Both the position numbers and the translations under genes were made by a program. Below the pieces are notes generated by a model. That model had not been told where the DNA came from. It did not search any database and saw only the letters and a list, made by a program, of their open reading frames with translations. A stretch of 5,068 nt of DNA. Origin: Pseudomonadota bacterium (GTDB taxonomy: Bacteria; Pseudomonadota; Alphaproteobacteria; Rhizobiales; Xanthobacteraceae). The DNA lies in NCBI GenBank assembly GCA_023390695.1, contig JAEWCJ010000029.1:1-5068 (forward strand), given 5' to 3'. Shown piece after piece: positions 1-4,954 of the stretch. The first letter of the stretch is position 1; the number at the start of each line of letters is the position of its first letter.

Positions 1-1
1 G

Positions 2-658
2 GATACGCCGGCCGCGCTTCGCAAATCGGCTCAGCCCGGCGCTGTCACTGTCGCGGTCGCGATCGATGGCGAGCTGGCCGGGCAATTCACCCTGGCCGAC
101 GAATTGCGGCACGGCGCACGGGAATTGCTTCTGTCGCTCAAAAAACAAGGGATCACGCGCATCGTACTCGCCACCGGCGACCGGCACGATGTCGCGCAAA
201 CTATCGCGGCGGAGCTGCCGCTCGATGCCGTCCGCTTTGAGCTGACCCCCGATCAGAAGGTTCTGGTGGTGCTGTCGGAACGCAAGAACGGACCGGTGAT
301 GATGGTCGGGGACGGCGTGAACGACGCGCCGGCGCTGGCCGCCGCCGATGTCGGCGTGGCCATGGGCGCGACGGGCGCGGCAGCCAGCGCGGAAGCCGCC
401 GATGTTGTGCTGCTGGTCGATCGCCTCGACCGGCTGATGCCGGCACTGCGCATCGCGCACCGCTCGCGCGCCATTGCCCTGCAAAGCGTTTACGGCGGAA
501 TCGGCCTGTCAGTGCTCGGCATGTTCGCCGCCGCCTTCGGCTACATCAACCCGGTTCAGGGGGCGCTGCTGCAGGAGGCCATCGACATCGCCGTCATCCT
601 GAACGCACTGCGCGCACATAATGAAGGACCTGCATTGCGCCAGCAGACACCGGCCTGA
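2..658 (+). CDS. Heavy-metal translocating P-type ATPase, C-terminal part (5' truncated by window edge)
   Basis: The frame is open from base 2, so this is the last 218 residues of a larger protein, typically 600-800 residues. It holds the end of the cytoplasmic catalytic unit and the last two membrane helices. Seen in the sequence: TGD at residues 58-60 of the fragment (TGDRHDVA), the hinge motif GDGVNDAP at 103-110 followed by ALAAADVGVAMG, then two hydrophobic helices at about 161-180 and 186-204. These are hallmarks of P1B ATPases, which export or import transition metals across the inner membrane using ATP. The phosphorylated DKTG, the CPC-type helix and any N-terminal metal-binding domain lie outside the window. 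The final helix carries QEAIDIAVILNALRA. This is not the arrangement I associate with the Cu(I) class, nor the plain Zn/Cd class, so the metal cannot be named. It ends convergently with the flavoprotein gene, 9 bases apart. Family assignment is firm; substrate is unknown. Confidence 0.93.
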   Translation, partial: DTPAALRKSAQPGAVTVAVAIDGELAGQFTLADELRHGARELLLSLKKQGITRIVLATGDRHDVAQTIAAELPLDAVRFELTPDQKVLVVLSERKNGPVMMVGDGVNDAPALAAADVGVAMGATGAAASAEAADVVLLVDRLDRLMPALRIAHRSRAIALQSVYGGIGLSVLGMFAAAFGYINPVQGALLQEAIDIAVILNALRAHNEGPALRQQTPA

Positions 659-675
659 CGGAATGAGTCAGGCCG
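651..675. terminator. Hairpin between convergent stop codons, possible bidirectional terminator
   Basis: A perfect 9-bp stem, CGGCCTGAC (651-659) and GTCAGGCCG (667-675), encloses a 7-base loop. The TGA of the ATPase (656-658) lies in the left arm and the TGA of the flavoprotein gene (668-670, minus strand) in the right arm, so one element ends both genes. Neither side is followed by a clear run of T, so it may act as a weak or Rho-assisted terminator, or protect the 3' ends. The hairpin is directly visible; its function is inferred. Confidence 0.6.
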
Positions 676-1252
676 CCTCATGCCCCATTTGCCGCACCTT
701 GGACAGCCAGCGGAGGCGCTTCTCCTCCGTGGAGGTACCGACCATCCCGAACAAGGTGTGGCGAACCGGCCGGATACCCACGAAATTGAGGATGTTGCGT
801 TTCAGCATTTTCAGCGCATGCGCGCCGAAATACCAGCGATAGATGAAGGCCGGCATACCCATCGTGACGATGACGCGCGCGGATTTCCCGCCCAGGAGCG
901 GCTTGAAGCCGGTCATGTTGGTATCGCTGCGGAACGCAAATCCGGGCTGCAGCACACGTTCAAGAAAGCCCTTGAGAAGAGCGGGCAATGTTCCGAGCCA
1001 GAGCGGAAAGACGATGACGATGTGATCGGCCCAGCCGATGGCATCCTGCGCGGCCTGCAGATCCTGCTCGAGCGGCTGCACCTTGCTGAAACCCTCGTGC
1101 AGGATCGGATCGAAGGTCATGCGCGACAATACGTAAAGCCGCGCCTGATGACCGGCGGCCGCGGCGCCATGCATATAGGCTTCGGCCAGCGCCTCACAGA
1201 ATGTATTGCGCTGGGCGTGCCCGACGATGATGCAGATTCTGGTCATCGGCAT
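668..1252 (-). CDS. Flavodoxin-fold NAD(P)H:quinone oxidoreductase family protein
   Basis: This 194-residue protein has the layout of the NQO1/MdaB/KefF (flavodoxin_2) family: cytosolic FMN or FAD enzymes that pass two electrons from NAD(P)H to quinones or other electrophiles. The N-terminus ICIIVGHAQRNTFCEALAEA (residues 6-25) is the first beta strand plus the flavin-phosphate loop. FPLWLGTLPALLKGFLERV (82-100) followed by QPGFAF (102-107) is the family's most recognisable block, and GGKSARVIVTMGMP (121-134) is the next strand and flavin-contacting loop. The length is normal for the family. The start is uncertain by two codons (ATG at 1252 or 1246), and neither has a clear Shine-Dalgarno, which suggests translation on a shared transcript. 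It lies 72 bases downstream of the CBS-BON gene on the same strand, so an operon is plausible. No kefC-like transporter is present, so the KefF role is not supported. Substrate is unknown. Confidence 0.88.
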   Translation of the reverse strand: MPMTRICIIVGHAQRNTFCEALAEAYMHGAAAAGHQARLYVLSRMTFDPILHEGFSKVQPLEQDLQAAQDAIGWADHIVIVFPLWLGTLPALLKGFLERVLQPGFAFRSDTNMTGFKPLLGGKSARVIVTMGMPAFIYRWYFGAHALKMLKRNILNFVGIRPVRHTLFGMVGTSTEEKRLRWLSKVRQMGHEAA

Positions 1253-1285
1253 ATCGCTGACATGACGTCTTCAGCAATCAGCGTA

Positions 1286-1315
1286 TGTCCCGGCCGCCGG
1301 ATCGCGGTCGGGACA
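1286..1315 (-). terminator. GC-rich hairpin between CBS-BON and flavoprotein genes
   Basis: A 12-bp stem, TGTCCCGGCCGC (1286-1297) with GCGGTCGGGACA (1304-1315) and one G/T-type mismatch, closes a 6-base loop. It starts ten bases past the CBS-BON stop codon on the minus strand. No T-run follows, so it is not a textbook intrinsic terminator. It may be an attenuator, or an mRNA-stabilising element that gives the upstream cistron higher expression than the flavoprotein. Structure is visible; role is inferred. Confidence 0.5.
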
Positions 1316-1324
1316 ATGCAATGC

Positions 1325-2008
1325 TCACATGCCGGAGCTGATGCGATGGATGCGCAGGTTGTCGTTCACGGAACGCACGCCCGGAATCCGCTCCGCCGCA
1401 ATGCGGACCGCCGCCTTTTCTTCGGCGCTGTCGACGATTCCCCACAGATCGACGGCGCCATCGCGAACGATGACATTGACGATACTCTGCCCCCAGGGCT
1501 GGCGGCTGATCTGCGCAACGACAGCCTCGCGCAGGGCCTCGTCGGTGTCTTCGGCGCTCATGTCTTTCTTGGCGCTCGCCAGCGCCTGCACGAGGTTGGC
1601 GCGGCTGACGACACCTGTCACTTCATCCTTCTCGACAATGGGGATTCGCTTCACGCCGTGCCGTTCCATGAGATCCGCAATCTCGTACAGCGGCGTGTCC
1701 GGGCTGGCCGTCACGACGGTCGTCGTCATGACATCCTTGGCCTTCAGGCCATGGGTTTTTGCAAATTCAGCCGCCAGATTGCGCCCCGAACTGACCATCT
1801 CCAGCCACCATGAGCGGCGGCGTTCGGTGCCGGTTTCCACGCGCCGGATCAGATCGCCCTCGGAGACGATGCCGAGCAGCTTTCCGTCACTGCCGACCAC
1901 CGGTACGGCACTGATGCCGTTTTTCACCAGAGTATTGGCAACGGCTTGAACCGAGAGTTCCGGTCCGACCGAAATGGCATGACACGTCATCACATCGCGC
2001 GCTTTCAT
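1325..2008 (-). CDS. CBS-CBS-BON domain protein
   Basis: This 227-residue soluble protein has three domains. CBS 1 is at about residues 2-57 (KARDVMTCHAISVGPELSV then SEGDLIRRV). CBS 2 is at about 88-145 (LKAKDVMTTTVVTASPDT, ending SRANLVQAL). A C-terminal BON domain is at about 155-222 (a predicted helix, then VNVIVRDGAVDLWGIVDSAEEKAAV and IPGVRSVNDNLRI). Paired CBS motifs form a Bateman module that in other proteins binds adenosyl nucleotides. BON domains are associated with membranes, phospholipid or small ligands. No signal peptide is visible, so it is probably cytoplasmic. The linker between the CBS domains (58-87) is basic, with adjacent Trp-Trp (67-68). The ATG start is supported by AGGAG (2015-2019) six bases upstream. 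An FNR/FixK-like box and a -10 element precede it, suggesting induction at low oxygen. The flavoprotein gene follows and may be in the same operon. Domain assignment is firm; ligand and target are unknown. Confidence 0.92.
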   Translation of the reverse strand: MKARDVMTCHAISVGPELSVQAVANTLVKNGISAVPVVGSDGKLLGIVSEGDLIRRVETGTERRRSWWLEMVSSGRNLAAEFAKTHGLKAKDVMTTTVVTASPDTPLYEIADLMERHGVKRIPIVEKDEVTGVVSRANLVQALASAKKDMSAEDTDEALREAVVAQISRQPWGQSIVNVIVRDGAVDLWGIVDSAEEKAAVRIAAERIPGVRSVNDNLRIHRISSGM

Positions 2009-2019
2009 GACTGGCTCCT

Positions 2020-2034
2020 ATTTGATTATCAAAT
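2020..2034. promoter_or_regulatory. Perfect 15-bp palindrome at the CBS-BON transcription start, candidate operator
   Basis: ATTTGATTATCAAAT is a perfect inverted repeat with 7-base arms around one central base. It abuts the Shine-Dalgarno (2015-2019) and overlaps the last bases of the predicted -10 and the predicted start of transcription. Its half-site TTTGAT resembles an FNR half-site, but the one-base spacing does not fit the four-base spacing of FNR/FixK boxes. A repressor bound here would block the promoter; a hairpin in the RNA leader is the other reading. The regulator is unknown. Confidence 0.5.
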
Positions 2035-2038
2035 TCTA
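2033..2038 (-). promoter_or_regulatory. -10 element of the CBS-BON promoter (TAGAAT)
   Basis: On the minus strand the hexamer TAGAAT matches the sigma-70 consensus at five of six bases. It sits where a class II FNR-type promoter needs it: if the box at 2060-2073 is centred at -41.5, transcription starts near 2025 and this hexamer falls at about -13 to -8. No good -35 hexamer is seen, as expected for an activator-dependent promoter. The leader would be only about 17 bases. Confidence 0.55.
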
Positions 2039-2059
2039 GCCGCCCCGGCCGCTGTGCCG

Positions 2060-2073
2060 TTGAGCTAAGTCAA
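2060..2073 (-). promoter_or_regulatory. FNR/FixK-type activator box
   Basis: TTGAGCTAAGTCAA (TTGACTTAGCTCAA on the minus strand) has the TTGA-N6-TCAA form of the Crp/FNR-family sites recognised by FNR, FnrL and FixK. Its centre is about 58 bases before the CBS-BON start codon and about 41.5 before the predicted start of transcription, the standard activating position. The fifth position of each half is G or C rather than T/A, so it is closer to a degenerate FixK-like site than to perfect FNR. No other TTGA-N6-TCAA box was noticed in the window. Confidence 0.6.
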
Positions 2074-2243
2074 CACAGCGTTCCGGGCACCAGCATGGCA
2101 CAACGCTTGCGGCGAGTCGGCGGCAACTCTTCCTGGCAGCCAGCAGTGGTTCTTCCGGAACCAGAAATTGGCTGCAGGGCCGAGCCACCCACTAAATGTT
2201 GCTGTCATGGTCTCCGGATTCACCCGATCCGGGACTGAGCAAG

Positions 2244-2279
2244 CCAGGCATGCTGACGCATGGCAAACGGCTTGCCTGG
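2244..2279. repeat. Imperfect inverted repeat, 10-bp arms
   Basis: CCAGGCATGC (2244-2253) pairs with GCTTGCCTGG (2270-2279) at nine of ten positions around a 16-base loop. It lies inside the gene-poor interval. It has no T-run and no adjacent gene end, so it is not a clear terminator. Function unknown. Confidence 0.4.
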
Positions 2280-2352
2280 TGTCCGGTCCTTCGCCTTCCG
2301 CACCCAGCCGGCTCACCACAAAATCCAACGACTCGATATCGCCATTGGCGCT

Positions 2353-2371
2353 CATGCGCGGCGCATGCGCC
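2353..2371. repeat. Two nested perfect palindromes
   Basis: CATGCGC-G-GCGCATG (2353-2367) and GGCGCATGCGCC (2360-2371) are both perfect inverted repeats that share the GCGCATG segment, so two alternative cruciforms or hairpins are possible. Neither sits at a recognised promoter or gene end. Chance is a real possibility in GC-rich DNA. Confidence 0.4.
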
Positions 2372-2490
2372 CTATCGGATGCAACGCGTCGTGGCCGCAT
2401 GGCACGGGCAATCCGGACCTTAGGCAGAAGAATCTCTTCGAGGTTGCGTGACCGAATGACGGACCGGCGGCGCCCGGAAGCGGGAGTGAA

Positions 2491-3039
2491 CTAGACGATC
2501 TTCTCAGGAGGCGGCAGCGTTCTATAGGCCGCCATCGCACCCCAGGCGGCAATGGCCGCGAGCGCCAGCGAGATCAGCACATTGTATCCGGCCAGGGAAA
2601 TGCCGAGGAAACTCCACGCCACCTCGTCACAACGGACCACGCGGATCGATTCCAATTTCTTGAGCAGACCGCCGGCGGTCCCGAGATCGCCGAGGGCGCC
2701 GCCGCAATCCTGCGGTCCGGGCCAGAACTTCCATTCCACGCCGGCATGATAGGCGCCGAGTCCGGCATTCCACAGCATGCCGGCGGTGATCGCGACAAAG
2801 GCGGCAATCAGAACCTTCCGCGAGGCCCCGACCGAGACTCCCAAAAATGCCAGCACCGCCAGCGGAATTGCAAAATAATAGGCGTAACGCTGCTCGAGAC
2901 AGAGCGGGCAAGGCTGCAAGCCGAGGACATACTGGAAATACCAGGCGCCCAGGATGGTCGCCGCGCCCAGTCCCGCGATCAACAATGCGGCAAACGGGAC
3001 CGGCGTTTTCGCGGCCATTTCCTGAATCGGCTTGAGCAT
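2491..3039 (-). CDS. dsbB: Disulfide bond formation protein B (DsbB family)
   Basis: This 182-residue inner-membrane protein reoxidises periplasmic DsbA and passes the electrons to quinone. Four hydrophobic segments are readable at about residues 17-40, 52-70, 76-97 and 142-171, matching the four-helix DsbB fold. The first redox pair is CPLC at Cys44/Cys47, just after the first helix. Arg51 follows at the spacing of the quinone-linked Arg48 of E. coli DsbB. The second pair is Cys112 (QDCGG) and Cys137 (VVRCDEVAW) in the second periplasmic loop, so all four essential cysteines are present. SFLGISLAGYN (143-153) is a typical family motif opening the last helix. Length is close to E. coli DsbB (176). 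The ATG start is backed by an AGGAAAAAGGA purine tract just upstream. No dsbA partner lies in the window, and the gene appears monocistronic. The terminator is not obvious. Confidence 0.93.
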   Translation of the reverse strand: MLKPIQEMAAKTPVPFAALLIAGLGAATILGAWYFQYVLGLQPCPLCLEQRYAYYFAIPLAVLAFLGVSVGASRKVLIAAFVAITAGMLWNAGLGAYHAGVEWKFWPGPQDCGGALGDLGTAGGLLKKLESIRVVRCDEVAWSFLGISLAGYNVLISLALAAIAAWGAMAAYRTLPPPEKIV

Positions 3040-3156
3040 GGCGTCCTTTTTCCTGTGCGGGGCCTCCCGATAGCCTCATGACCGGCCGCTGTCGATTCAA
3101 AGACTCTTGAGTAGTCCGCAATTCCCGCTTATGTCAGCGCCGGGCCGGGCGAAATA

Positions 3157-3184
3157 TTCACCCCCGCCCGCCCGCCGCTATGAT
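3157..3184 (+). promoter_or_regulatory. Probable promoter of tRNA-Leu
   Basis: TATGAT (3179-3184) matches the -10 consensus at five of six bases, and TTCACC (3157-3162) is a weaker -35 with a 16-base spacer. Transcription would start about ten bases before the mature tRNA. The discriminator region after the -10 is GC-rich, as is common in stably expressed RNA genes. This is pattern-based only. Confidence 0.45.
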
Positions 3185-3200
3185 CCGCGGCCTGCTTTTA

Positions 3201-3285
3201 GCCCCTGTGGCGGAATTGGTAGACGCGCTCGACTCAAAATCGAGTTCCGCAAGGAGTGCTGGTTCGATCCCGGCCAGGGGCACCA
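3201..3285 (+). tRNA. tRNA-Leu (anticodon CAA)
   Basis: The 85-base cloverleaf is readable by eye. The acceptor stem GCCCCTG pairs with CAGGGGC, followed by discriminator A and an encoded CCA end. The anticodon stem CTCGA/TCGAG closes the loop CTCAAAA, placing anticodon CAA at 3235-3237, which reads the leucine codon UUG. The variable arm (3245-3257) is long with its own short stem, the class II feature of leucine tRNAs. The T arm is GCTGG-TTCGATC-CCGGC. The D arm contains the expected GG and TAGA bases. No integrase or duplicated tRNA 3' end is seen nearby, so there is no evidence that it serves as an integration site. Confidence 0.97.
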
Positions 3286-3309
3286 TTCCCAAAATCCGCG
3301 CGATCCATC

Positions 3310-3315
3310 TATGAT
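3310..3315 (+). promoter_or_regulatory. Possible -10 hexamer for the DUF6494 gene
   Basis: TATGAT lies about 45 bases before the start codon. A TTCCCA hexamer at 3286-3291 is a poor -35 at an 18-base spacing. The gene could equally be read through from the upstream tRNA. Weak evidence. Confidence 0.3.
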
Positions 3316-3360
3316 ATGAGGTTCGGTCATGACCCGGGCCCGATAGGGAGACGCCGCGCG

Positions 3361-3567
3361 ATGAACGAAGACGTTCTTAACACTACGATCCGCAAATTCC
3401 TCAAGCATGTCGGAGTGACCTCGCAGCGCGAGATCGAGAAGGCCGTGCGCGATGCGATCGAGGCCGGCAAGCTGAAAGGCAACGAGACGCTGCCCGCGAC
3501 CATGACGCTGAAGATCGGCGGCCTCGATGTGACGCATGAGATCACCGGTGCGATCGAATTGGAATAG
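3361..3567 (+). CDS. DUF6494 family small protein
   Basis: This 68-residue protein begins MNEDVLNTTIRKFLKHVGVT and continues with SQREIEKAVRDAIEAGKLKG (residues 21-40). I recognise this as the DUF6494 family, small conserved proteins of unknown function found widely in alphaproteobacteria and some other proteobacteria. Predicted layout is a helix (2-17), a second charged helix (21-36), then a short strand-rich tail (MTLKIGGLDVTHEITGAIELE, 48-68) that could form a hairpin. There are no cysteines, signal peptide or membrane segment, so it is probably cytosolic. The start at 3361 is chosen because family members begin MNEDV. An AGGGAG sits ten bases upstream, a little far but usable. An in-frame ATG at 3316 would add 15 residues unlike the family and has no Shine-Dalgarno. 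It lies 75 bases after tRNA-Leu on the same strand. Function is unknown. Confidence 0.85.
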   Translation: MNEDVLNTTIRKFLKHVGVTSQREIEKAVRDAIEAGKLKGNETLPATMTLKIGGLDVTHEITGAIELE

Positions 3568-3577
3568 CGCCTGATCG

Positions 3578-3604
3578 CCGGCATGACGGCGTAGTGAATG
3601 CCGG
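3578..3604 (+). terminator. Hairpin after the DUF6494 gene, possible terminator
   Basis: CCGGCAT (3578-3584) and ATGCCGG (3598-3604) form a 7-bp stem starting about ten bases past the stop codon. A competing fold, CGCCG/CGGCG (3576-3591), uses part of the same sequence. No T-run follows, so termination is uncertain. Confidence 0.3.
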
Positions 3605-3765
3605 TTCAGCGCGCAGGACATTTCAGCGGAACGATTTCGCATTTCCTGACATTAGCGGGGGGCGGATGCCGGATGGTTCGCGAGCGCATCGTACGGCCGA
3701 ACGGTGCTGTCGTATATCGCTCCGTCCGGCGCTGCTGACCGACGCACGCAAGTCTCGGCTGAAAC

Positions 3766-3800
3766 AAAAAGCCCGGCGCAGTTAGCGCACCGGGCTTTTC
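3766..3800 (-). terminator. Rho-independent terminator of the ABC substrate-binding protein gene
   Basis: AAAAGCCCGG (3767-3776) pairs with CCGGGCTTTT (3790-3799), with an inner CGC/GCG extension around the loop AGTTA. On the minus strand the stem begins 28 bases past the stop at 3828 and runs into TTTTTGTTT (3770-3762), a classical intrinsic terminator. In the plus direction TTTTC follows, so it may also stop transcription from the DUF6494 side. Confidence 0.88.
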
Positions 3801-3827
3801 TACTAATGCAGGTTGACTACGGCGTGT

Positions 3828-4832
3828 TCAGAGACCGGCCAGCGCCTTGTTGTAATACGACAGATCGATGTACTTCTCGGGCATGCCGGGCGTGCCGCCG
3901 GCCCAGTCCGCACGCAGCTTCAGCACGTTCTTGAAGCCCTCCAGGTCGAAGGCTGCATCCGTCGCCATGCCGCTCTGGGGATCGACGGCGATCGCGTAGG
4001 ATTCTGCGGCCACATCGGGCTCCAGCTTCAGGTTCTTCACCAAGAGCCCGATCGCTTCGTCCTTGTTTTTTGAATCAAGCGACCAACGCAGCCCTTCGAT
4101 ATAGGCCTGGATGTAACGCACCAGCACATCGGAATTGGCCTGCGCCCAGGACTTCATCACCCAGGCAGCAGTGGCCTGGTACGGGCCGATCGTCTTCACC
4201 ACCTCGCCGGTATCCTTCAGGCCGGCGCGGCGCGCCAGAATCGAGAAGGGCGGGTTGAGCGTCGACGCGCCGGAGGTCTTGTCGTTCTTCATCGCATCGA
4301 AGCGGCGGAAGGTCGAGCCGACCGGCCTGATCTCGTAGTCGCCCTTGTTCAGGCCATTGCGCTTCAGCACTTCATAGACCTGGAAGGCATAGGCAGTCGC
4401 CGGCGCGTCGACGATCACCGTCTTGCCGCGCAGATCCTTGATCGAGGGCGTATCCGCCTGCGTGAAGATATGATTCCAGCCGCTGTCGCCGCCCATCAGC
4501 ACCGCGATATCGGCCTTGGCAACATCCGCCATCGCCAGTGCATTATCGACCGCGCCATGCACGATCTGATGATCGTTCTTGATCAGACCGCCGCGCAGGA
4601 CGTCCGAGGACGGTGCCGGCAGCACCTCCACCGCAAGTTTGCGTTTTTCGAACAGGCCCTTCGCCTGCGCCGCAAAGATGGGAAGATTCTGAAGTCCCGG
4701 AAACACCATCACCTTGATCGCGTCCTGCGCCAGGGAAGGTGAAGCCGTCAGTGCCGATGCCATGATGACCGCCAGTCCAAATATCTTGAAACGAGGTGTT
4801 TTGAAGCGAGGTGTCCCGAAACGAAACGCCAT
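3828..4832 (-). CDS. ABC transporter periplasmic substrate-binding protein (NMT1/SsuA-like)
   Basis: This 334-residue protein resembles the NMT1/THI5-like class of periplasmic binding proteins, whose members deliver sulfonates, taurine, nitrate or pyrimidine precursors to an ABC importer. A Sec signal peptide is readable: a basic n-region (1-16), hydrophobic core IFGLAVIMASALTA (17-30) and a cleavage motif SLA/QDA after residue 35. The mature protein starts with the family's first strand (IKVMVFPGLQNLPIFAAQAKG, 39-59). It then has LRGKTVIVDAPATAYAF (134-150), the strand-turn-helix typical of the second lobe. An ADIAVLMGG hinge-side strand is at 107-115. Length is normal. The ATG is preceded by GGGAGG, whose last five bases (GGAGG) end five bases upstream. 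No permease or ATPase subunit lies downstream before the terminator, so its partners must be elsewhere, possibly upstream beyond the right edge. The n-region contains a tandem repeat (see separate entry). The ligand cannot be predicted from the sequence. Confidence 0.88.
   Translation of the reverse strand: MAFRFGTPRFKTPRFKIFGLAVIMASALTASPSLAQDAIKVMVFPGLQNLPIFAAQAKGLFEKRKLAVEVLPAPSSDVLRGGLIKNDHQIVHGAVDNALAMADVAKADIAVLMGGDSGWNHIFTQADTPSIKDLRGKTVIVDAPATAYAFQVYEVLKRNGLNKGDYEIRPVGSTFRRFDAMKNDKTSGASTLNPPFSILARRAGLKDTGEVVKTIGPYQATAAWVMKSWAQANSDVLVRYIQAYIEGLRWSLDSKNKDEAIGLLVKNLKLEPDVAAESYAIAVDPQSGMATDAAFDLEGFKNVLKLRADWAGGTPGMPEKYIDLSYYNKALAGL
4786..4823 (-). repeat. 15-bp tandem repeat inside the signal peptide coding region
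   Basis: Units TTGAAACGAGGTGTT (4786-4800) and TTGAAGCGAGGTGTC (4801-4815) differ at two positions, and a partial third unit CCGAAACG follows. On the coding strand they encode TPRFK-TPRFK preceded by FRFG, lengthening the positively charged n-region before the hydrophobic core. A five-residue in-frame duplication explains the pattern without disturbing the frame. Confidence 0.75.
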
Positions 4833-4954
4833 TTTGTCCTCCCGTACATTCTTGTTTTTCGGTGAGTTGCTTCTTCATAACACCTGATCGGCGCCGGCAT
4901 TCCCCCTTGTGAACATGGCTTCCATGCCGCGGCGGACTTGCACGGCGGGCATCA

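Larger units (their letters stand above)
2074..2490. other. Gene-poor 417-bp interval between CBS-BON and dsbB genes
   Basis: No convincing gene is seen. On the minus strand the frame following the dsbB stop codon stays open for 141 codons, to a TAG inside the FNR-like box. Its first ATG is at 2400 and a second at 2355; neither has a clear Shine-Dalgarno, and the translation matches no family I recognise. It does contain a CxxxxCxxC cluster. A 108-codon plus-strand frame (2168-2494) overlaps it and looks equally unconvincing. Palindromic sequences occur at 2148-2162, 2244-2279 and 2353-2371. The interval could be a decayed gene, a long untranslated region, or hold a small RNA. Confidence 0.5.

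Noticed and set aside
680..1813. 377-codon plus-strand open frame
   Set aside because: It lies antisense over two well-supported genes (flavoprotein and CBS-BON), and its translation has no recognisable domain; it is a shadow frame of GC-rich coding DNA.
2168..2494. 108-codon plus-strand frame in the dsbB/CBS-BON gap
   Set aside because: No clear Shine-Dalgarno, Ser/Arg/Ala-rich low-information translation, and it overlaps the competing minus frame and the end of dsbB.
3096..3111. TCAA-N6-TTGA inverted repeat upstream of dsbB
   Set aside because: The half-sites are in the opposite orientation to an FNR/FixK box and only four bases long; likely chance.
3201..3285. tRNA-Leu as the attachment site of an integrated element
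   Set aside because: No integrase, no repeated tRNA 3' end and no composition shift are visible around it.
3256..3360. N-terminal extension of the DUF6494 protein starting inside the tRNA
   Set aside because: The start at 3256 would be in the tRNA variable arm. The extension does not look like the family, whose members begin MNEDV at 3361.
3594..3785. 63-codon plus-strand frame between the DUF6494 gene and the terminator
   Set aside because: No Shine-Dalgarno, an Arg-rich composition and no recognised family; it also runs into the terminator stem.
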